Shown here: piece after piece, positions 6,960 through 10,753 of the stretch | How the letters are laid out: each line of letters begins with the position of its first letter | Position numbering within the stretch: position 1 is the first letter of the stretch | From: Thermoprotei archaeon | GTDB lineage: Archaea; Thermoproteota; Thermoprotei; Thermofilales; B15-G2 | Reading direction: 5' to 3' | DNA length: 10,753 bases | NCBI GenBank assembly: GCA_003649445.1 | Contig: QMRV01000066.1 | Location: 1-10,753, forward strand | Translations under genes and position numbers: made by a program | The notes under the pieces: generated by a model | The model's input: the letters and a program-made list of their open reading frames with translations, nothing else | Told to the model about the DNA's origin: nothing | The model's database searches: none

Positions 6960-6968
6960 ACTGAGGTT
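6790..6968 (+). ncRNA. Omega-RNA-like structured 3' end of the tnpB remnant
   Basis: Several perfect stems lie in a row: an outer stem CTCCATCC (6790-6797) / GGATGGAG (6825-6832) enclosing AGCTC (6802-6806) / GAGCT (6813-6817), then an 11-bp stem AGAAACATACC (6912-6922) / GGTATGTTTCT (6937-6947), then CTCAG/CTGAG just past the stop codon. TnpB guide RNAs (omega-RNAs) are made from exactly this zone, the tnpB 3' end and the element's right end. Structure is visible; transcription and function are inferred. The associated TnpB is dead here. Confidence 0.35.
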
Positions 6969-7046
6969 TGCAGCTATAGGATTAGGTATTGAACAATTCT
7001 CAATCCAACATTAGCGTAAAGTTAGATAAAATGTTTTTAATCGGAA

Positions 7047-7056
7047 AATTTATTAA
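7047..7056 (+). promoter_or_regulatory. TATA box for the abrB-vapC operon
   Basis: AATTTATTAA is preceded by an A-rich BRE-like CGGAAAA and lies about 24-27 bases before the GTG/ATG start, so a leaderless transcript is expected. Confidence 0.5.
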
Positions 7057-7082
7057 TTCTAACTAAACATATAGTTCTGGTG

Positions 7083-7337
7083 ATGGTGTTGAGTCTAACA
7101 GTTAAAGCAAGGATCGGAAAGAAACGCATACTTGTCATTCCTAAGACGATAGCTAAAAATCTAGGCTTGGACGAGGGTTCGGCTGTTAGAATAACGGCTA
7201 CAGAAAATAAAATAGTTATTGAACCGCTACGTGATGCCATATGGCTATCATTGCATGGTGAGAAGGTAGCCCAAATAACTCTTAAGGAGCTTGAGGATGA
7301 AAGTATTGAGCAGCAAAGAAAGAACCTCAAAGAGTAA
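7083..7337 (+). CDS. AbrB/MazE-type (SpoVT-AbrB fold) antitoxin
   Basis: This is an 84-residue protein (85 if GTG 7080 is used). Residues about 3-48 form the swapped-hairpin AbrB DNA-binding domain: TVKARIGKKRILVIPKTIAK, then LGLDEGSAVRITATENKIVI. A C-terminal helical tail (about 60-84) probably wraps the toxin. It neutralises the VapC encoded just downstream and likely represses its own promoter. The toxin gene starts inside it, overlapping by 41 bases, so the two are translationally coupled. A TATA box 24-27 bases upstream supports this start. The frame is intact. Confidence 0.88.
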   Translation: MVLSLTVKARIGKKRILVIPKTIAKNLGLDEGSAVRITATENKIVIEPLRDAIWLSLHGEKVAQITLKELEDESIEQQRKNLKE

Positions 7338-7773
7338 ACCAAGACTTTTAGTCGATACGAGCTTTCTCCTTCCAGCAATGGGTATAGAAACCGAGAAAGA
7401 AGTTATGGAAGCCATAAAATACTTTCACATGGCTGAAATACATTATCTGGAGGTAAGCATCTTAGAAGCCATGTGGAAGATCGTTAAAGTAGTTTCAGCT
7501 GACAAGCTTGATAGGGTTAGGGAGGGAATAGAGTCGATAATGGAGACGTACAAACAGGTCACTCCTCATCCACAAGCCTACATAGATGCTTATAAACTGT
7601 ATCATGAAGGACACAGAGACTACATCGATAACCTAATATATGCGACTTCTCAGAAACTACATCTCCTTCTACTAACAGCAGACAGGGAGTTCATCGATTT
7701 TCTTAGAGAAAAAGGTCATCCTATACGCAATATAGTAACGCCTGACAAAATAAAACAAACAAAAACAATTTAA
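7297..7773 (+). CDS. vapC: PIN-domain RNase toxin, VapC family
   Basis: VapC toxins are Mg-dependent PIN-domain RNases that cut tRNA or rRNA when not bound by the antitoxin. From ATG 7297 the protein has 158 residues. The PIN acidic residues are in place: D20 in LLVDTS, E57 in SILEAMW, D111 in HRDYIDNLIYA and D129 in LTADREF. An upstream in-frame TTG (7291) is a less likely start. A basic lead (SSKERTSKSKPR) precedes the first strand and may partly be a coding by-product of the overlap with abrB. The intact catalytic set and intact partner suggest a functional toxin-antitoxin unit. Confidence 0.88.
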   Translation: MKVLSSKERTSKSKPRLLVDTSFLLPAMGIETEKEVMEAIKYFHMAEIHYLEVSILEAMWKIVKVVSADKLDRVREGIESIMETYKQVTPHPQAYIDAYKLYHEGHRDYIDNLIYATSQKLHLLLLTADREFIDFLREKGHPIRNIVTPDKIKQTKTI

Positions 7774-7816
7774 CCTACGGAGCGGAAAAAACCCTCATTT
7801 TCTGAATTGTTTTTGT

Positions 7817-7990
7817 ATGGTTTATGGTGGTTGTTGTTTTGACTCCTCAAGTTTGGATTTTCCTTTTGAGTTTAGACCTTATGCTGTTAATTTGTGTCTT
7901 ATTGTTGGACGTTTTGCTGATCCTCTCATTGCTTTAAACTGGAATGAAGAAACCATTAAAAGGATTTATGGTTATAATGATAAGGTTTGA
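7817..7990 (+). other. Unassigned 57-codon reading frame
   Basis: ATG 7817 opens MVYGGCCFDSSSLDFPFEF, then RPYAVNLCLIVGRFADPL, NWNEETIKRIYGY, and TGA at 7988-7990. The composition is protein-like and there are no stops, but no ribosome-binding site or family is recognised. It could be a remnant of a larger gene, such as a transposase, or a small orphan protein. The rest of 7774-8083 holds only this frame and the hairpin at 8044-8064. Confidence 0.25.
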
Positions 7991-8043
7991 GCGAACCTTA
8001 ATAGTGGTAACGGTAATTTAGTTATTGAATGAAGAGGAAGTTG

Positions 8044-8072
8044 CTAGGGGCATTTGATCCCTAGAATTTTTT
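8044..8072 (+). terminator. Stem-loop followed by T-run
   Basis: CTAGGG (8044-8049) pairs with CCCTAG (8059-8064) over a 9-base loop and is followed by TTTTTT (8067-8072). It looks like a terminator for plus-strand transcription coming from 7817-7990. On the opposite strand it lies just past the vapC stop. The T-run overlaps the 14-mer GAATTTTTTGACAG that is repeated in inverted form at 2667-2680. Confidence 0.4.
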
Positions 8073-8083
8073 GACAGCCTGTT

Positions 8084-8512
8084 CTAAGTTCTTTTTGGTT
8101 TTCTAGTAGCGTGTTGGATTAACTGTTCCGTATTTAATACTTTGATATATTTGGAGCTTTTTTCCCTTAGTTTTTGGTCATCGGTTATGAGTGTGGCTTG
8201 CATCTTTATAGATGTGTAAAGATAGGAGGCATCGTATATTGTTAGATTTTCTTTACAAGCCAAACTAAAAACCTCATCTTCAAAGCCTTTGATTGATTCC
8301 ATCTTGATAACGGTTAATACATTGCCTATAGCCTTTATAAGTGATAACGCTGTCTCCCTGTCTATCCTTCCCAACAGTTTATACTCTTTCCACACAGCAT
8401 TCAAACATTCGTATATGGCAAGGTCTAACGTTATACCCTCAATAAGTAAGCTTGGTAGACCCCTCTTGACTAGGTTAGTAATGGAGCTTGCATCAAAAAC
8501 GTATAAGGTTAT
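8084..8512 (-). CDS. vapC: PIN-domain RNase toxin, VapC family, without a standard start codon
   Basis: The full PIN domain is readable over 142 codons from 8512: VFDASSITNL (D7), LAIYECLNAVWKEY (E35), LTIYDASYLY (D94) and LITDDQKL (D111/D112). The gene overlaps the stop of the antitoxin gene as ATAA, where the usual coupled junction would be ATGA, so the first codon is ATA (8510-8512). There is no ATG, GTG or TTG between the preceding in-frame stop and TTG 8402-8404. Starting at that TTG would remove the first 36 residues, including the catalytic Asp and the first conserved Glu. Either ATA is used, the base is wrong, or the toxin has been silenced by a single G-to-A change. No frameshift is present. 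Confidence 0.8.
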   Translation of the reverse strand: MTLYVFDASSITNLVKRGLPSLLIEGITLDLAIYECLNAVWKEYKLLGRIDRETALSLIKAIGNVLTVIKMESIKGFEDEVFSLACKENLTIYDASYLYTSIKMQATLITDDQKLREKSSKYIKVLNTEQLIQHATRKPKRT

Positions 8513-8739
8513 CTTCCCTCCCTATCTTCCCTTATCAGTCTTGCAATCTCCTCATCGGATATATGCTGTAGTTTACTGCTAAACCTCTTAACATCTTCCT
8601 CAACCTTAAGCAATGTACATTTCCTAACCTCCTCCTCCAAAGCCCTCCTAACCACAGGACCTATTTTAACACCGTATAAGTCAAGTAACTCTTTCAATTT
8701 ACGTGGTATCTTTGCAGAGACGGTTATGTAGTCTGTCAT
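8509..8739 (-). CDS. vapB: VapB-type antitoxin (ribbon-helix-helix-like)
   Basis: This 76-residue protein starts at ATG 8737-8739. Its N-terminus is MTDYITVSAKIPRKLKELLD, a strand followed by a helix typical of ribbon-helix-helix antitoxins, then KIGPVVRRALEEEVRK. The charged C-terminal tail (DEEIARLIREDREGR) should bind the toxin. Its TAA overlaps the first codon of the downstream vapC, so the two are coupled. A TATA box 32 bases upstream fits a short leader. It faces the rest of the island genes and lies next to the DUF4350 gene end, close to the right edge of the inserted region. Confidence 0.82.
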   Translation of the reverse strand: MTDYITVSAKIPRKLKELLDLYGVKIGPVVRRALEEEVRKCTLLKVEEDVKRFSSKLQHISDEEIARLIREDREGR

Positions 8740-8770
8740 AATCTCACAAAGTAGTACGTAGAAGTAAACC

Positions 8771-8779
8771 GATATAAGG
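8771..8779 (-). promoter_or_regulatory. TATA box for vapBC
   Basis: On the minus strand CCTTATATC lies 32 bases before the vapB ATG, the standard archaeal distance for a very short leader. Confidence 0.5.
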
Positions 8780-8878
8780 TTTACCTAATTAACCCCGCAT
8801 AAAAAACCAAAGATTGATGTCCTTCCCAACATATCAAGCTTTTCTCTATGGTTCAATTTCTCTCTAAAAAATCTTATC

Positions 8879-9841
8879 CTATTTAGAGCTAGATTTAAGT
8901 TCTTTTTCAAGTTTTTCTAGGGTTTTCCTATTCCATGTTGGATGTTTTTTAAGATCTCATCCACAATACTTGTAACCGTTTTTGTTGGTTTGATTTTGAC
9001 GTTGAGGTTAGGATTAAAGCTAACATTATTACTGTGTATCTTACTTCTGGTATGTTGAAGAGGTTAAAGAAGCCTAGCAGAGTTTTTCTTGTTTTTGTGT
9101 AGGTTTGGCTTCCAATGTGATGTATCCAACATTGCCTGTCTCCCATCTGTTAAAACATTAACAAGTTTTAGGTTATCTCCCAAATCTATCATCGAGTTTA
9201 TGAGGAAGCTTGAGTCGGATATGACGACTATTTTCCCCTTCCCATAGGATGTTTCAACTATTACGGGGAATGGTCCTTTTAGGCTCGCCCGCATCATGTT
9301 TAAAGTTGAGGCTTAGATCCAGATAGCTGAAAGAGGATGAGTATGCGAGAACCCTGAAGCTTGACCCCTCAATTGTTGTTGCGTAGTTCAGTACCAACTC
9401 CCTAGCATGTGGAACGAATCCCCCTTCAAGCTTTACTATTTTTGGGAGAACCTCCCCCCTCTCCTTAAATAGTGGATCCATCAGCAGGTTTCCGCTTAGC
9501 CTAAATTTTACACCCAACTTTTCTAGTAAACTATTTCCTGTGCCGAAGTCATCAGCTAGGATTAGGAAGCCACCCCTAGAAACATAGCTCTTTATGCTTT
9601 CAGCCTCTCCATCTGTGATGGGTTTAGATGGTCCTATTATGAGGAGAGCGGAGGAGGATGGATCTAAACGTCCTATATTGCCAATACTTACTGGTTGAAG
9701 GTTTAGCTCAGCCTTGGCAATCGACATACCGTTCCATCCAGGATTTTCAGGATTAAAATCGTCTGTGGGTGGTGTTACACCTACAAATGTTACGCTAAAA
9801 ATTAATGCTAGGACAAACCCTAAAAACATGTAAAGCTTCAA
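8879..9841 (-). pseudogene. DUF4350-domain membrane protein, read through several frameshifts
   Basis: The start TTG 9839-9841 overlaps the stop of the upstream gene as TTGA. A signal/membrane helix (FLGFVLALIFSVTFVGV) is followed by a GATase-like DUF4350 domain: SSALLIIGPSKPITDGEAES, YVSRGGFLILADDFGTGN and LLEKLGVKFRLSGNLLMDPL. The raw frame leaves at TTTT 9277-9280. The next frame gives GPFPVIVETSYGKGKIVVIS, then AMLDTSHWKPN, and leaves at TTTTT 9083-9087. The next gives LLGFFNLFNIPEVRYTVIML (second membrane helix) and leaves at GG 9006-9007. The last reads VKIKPTKTVTSIVDEILK and, after TTTTTT 8945-8950, HPTWNRKTLEKLEKELKS to a stop at 8879. All four shifts are one-base homopolymer changes. 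One more would extend the reading to 8785. Such proteins partner with MoxR and DUF4129 proteins in archaeal envelope operons. The gene is either dead or badly sequenced. Confidence 0.72.
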
Positions 9842-10753
9842 GTCTTAATCCTCTCCCTAATTTCTGTAAGCAGGTTTTCAGCTTCTTTTAGGCTATGTTC
9901 TAAACTACCATAAACCACTTCTTCCAGTATGAGACTTAACTTTTTAAATGGTTTGTAGGCTTCACCAAGGTAAGGCTTAACTTTAAACAGGTATTCTCTA
10001 ACAGTATCGCTTGGTTTTAATTCTATGCCTGTATAGGTTTGGATAAGCTTTACAGCCCCAAAATATGTTTTAAGTATTCCTTGAAGCTTTTCAGGTGTTG
10101 GCTGTGGCGGTGTTATGGTTGAGACCTCTTCAAAGGTTGGTGGCTTAGGTTTATGTTTTAAAGGCCAAACCCTTCTAATCAAGATGACTGTTAAGGTTGC
10201 TGGTAGAAGCAACATGTAAAGGTTTAGTAGAGGAACTGTTACGGTTTTTTGGATGCTTCTAAACCAAGGCTCCTTAGGGTTAACCTTAACGGTTAAAGGA
10301 TGGTTTCCAGTGTAAAGGTTGTAGGGGGTCTGAAGCCTAACATTAAAAGATCCATCTAAACCTGTTTTTGTTTTAACTTTTTCTCCAAAAGCTTCAACTG
10401 TTACCTCAGCTTCTTTTAGTGGTTTTTTGTTGTGGAAAACTAGACCTGAGACTTCAAAGTTTAGGTTTGTTAGGGCTACTGGTGAATGTTTAAATGTTAG
10501 GTTTACCGGTAGCCTGTAAACTTCTATGCCAAGTTTTTTTGTTATAGGTGCTGTTATGTTTTTAGCGTAGGGTCCAACCAGTGTGGTATGTTTTCCTTCA
10601 CCTATGTTTGCTGGTGTTTTTATGGTTAGGTTGAAGCTTCCATCAATGTTTGGTTTTAAATCCTTCTTTTCCTGGAAGACTTTAACCCAGACTTTTAGGT
10701 TAGACGGGTATATGTAGCCTTCAATTTTGAATGTTTCTAAAGGTTTAACTTTA
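9838..10753 (-). CDS. Surface protein with Ig-like repeats, one membrane helix and cytoplasmic DUF4129-like domain (5' end outside window)
   Basis: The frame is open from the window edge at 10753 to TGA at 9838, about 305 residues. The first two thirds are extracellular beta-sandwich repeats: at least two CARDB/Ig-like units with NIDGSFNLTIKTPANIGEGK and GLDGSFNVRLQTPYNLYTGN, and strand signatures such as EAEVTVEAFGEK. A single helix follows (LLNLYMLLLPATLTVILI, about 10190-10240) with the basic stop-transfer RRVWPLKHKPK. The cytoplasmic tail (about 110 residues) has YFGAVKLIQTYTGIELKPSD, TVREYLFKV and a final helix, like the DUF4129 domain that closes many archaeal MoxR-operon membrane proteins. 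It overlaps the next gene by four bases. The coding frame is intact, in contrast with its downstream neighbour. Confidence 0.8.
   Translation of the reverse strand, partial: KVKPLETFKIEGYIYPSNLKVWVKVFQEKKDLKPNIDGSFNLTIKTPANIGEGKHTTLVGPYAKNITAPITKKLGIEVYRLPVNLTFKHSPVALTNLNFEVSGLVFHNKKPLKEAEVTVEAFGEKVKTKTGLDGSFNVRLQTPYNLYTGNHPLTVKVNPKEPWFRSIQKTVTVPLLNLYMLLLPATLTVILIRRVWPLKHKPKPPTFEEVSTITPPQPTPEKLQGILKTYFGAVKLIQTYTGIELKPSDTVREYLFKVKPYLGEAYKPFKKLSLILEEVVYGSLEHSLKEAENLLTEIRERIKT

Noticed and set aside
7037..7378. 113-codon minus-strand frame over abrB-vapC
   Set aside because: It is the mirror of two well-supported genes and is Ser/Leu/Phe-rich, as expected for an antisense shadow.
8289..8582. 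97-codon plus-strand frame over the vapBC pair
   Set aside because: It is antisense to the clear PIN domain and antitoxin on the minus strand.

Overview
The window looks like a piece of a thermophilic archaeal chromosome, most likely an uncultivated Thermoproteota-type lineage (Thermoproteales, Korarchaeia or Bathyarchaeia-like). The evidence is two PaREP1-family genes, fused nucleotidyltransferase-HEPN and PIN-domain toxin-antitoxin genes, TnpB remnants, archaeal TATA boxes 25-35 bases upstream of starts, heavy use of ATA for Ile, and the archaeal combination of a MoxR ATPase with DUF4350 and DUF4129-type membrane proteins. The lineage cannot be fixed from this sequence alone. No rRNA, tRNA or CRISPR array was seen.

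Layout. (1) 1-1407 (+) is the 3' part of a clan GH-A glycoside hydrolase ending in a dockerin-like pair of calcium-binding loops. (2) 1413-1618 (-) is a small membrane/beta-strand gene remnant, and 1692-2593 (-) is a MoxR AAA+ ATPase with one frameshift. (3) 2.63-8.78 kb is an accessory island. It holds a fused MntA-HepT-like toxin-antitoxin protein next to two copies of a MITE-like repeat, a broken UPF0175-like antitoxin gene, two TnpB (IS200/IS605) remnants, two frameshifted PaREP1 genes with an ABC-ATPase fragment between them, an AbrB-VapC pair, an unassigned small ORF, and a second VapBC pair on the opposite strand. (4) 8879-9841 (-) is a DUF4350 protein read through several frameshifts, overlapping by 4 bases with 9838-10753 (-), a surface protein with Ig-like repeats, a membrane helix and a cytoplasmic DUF4129-like domain.

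Reading the minus strand, DUF4129 protein -> DUF4350 protein -> MoxR is a familiar archaeal operon order. Here DUF4350 and MoxR are about 6 kb apart, so the toxin-antitoxin/transposon island appears to have landed inside that operon. The genes of the island share a stress, defence and mobility theme rather than a pathway.

Many genes are broken by single-base changes in short homopolymers (at least ten sites). Repairing each one restores a family-typical reading. This means either sequencing or assembly homopolymer errors, or ongoing decay of the locus, and should be settled from raw reads before any gene is called dead. The glycosidase, MntA-HepT, AbrB-VapC, VapB and DUF4129 genes have no such lesions.
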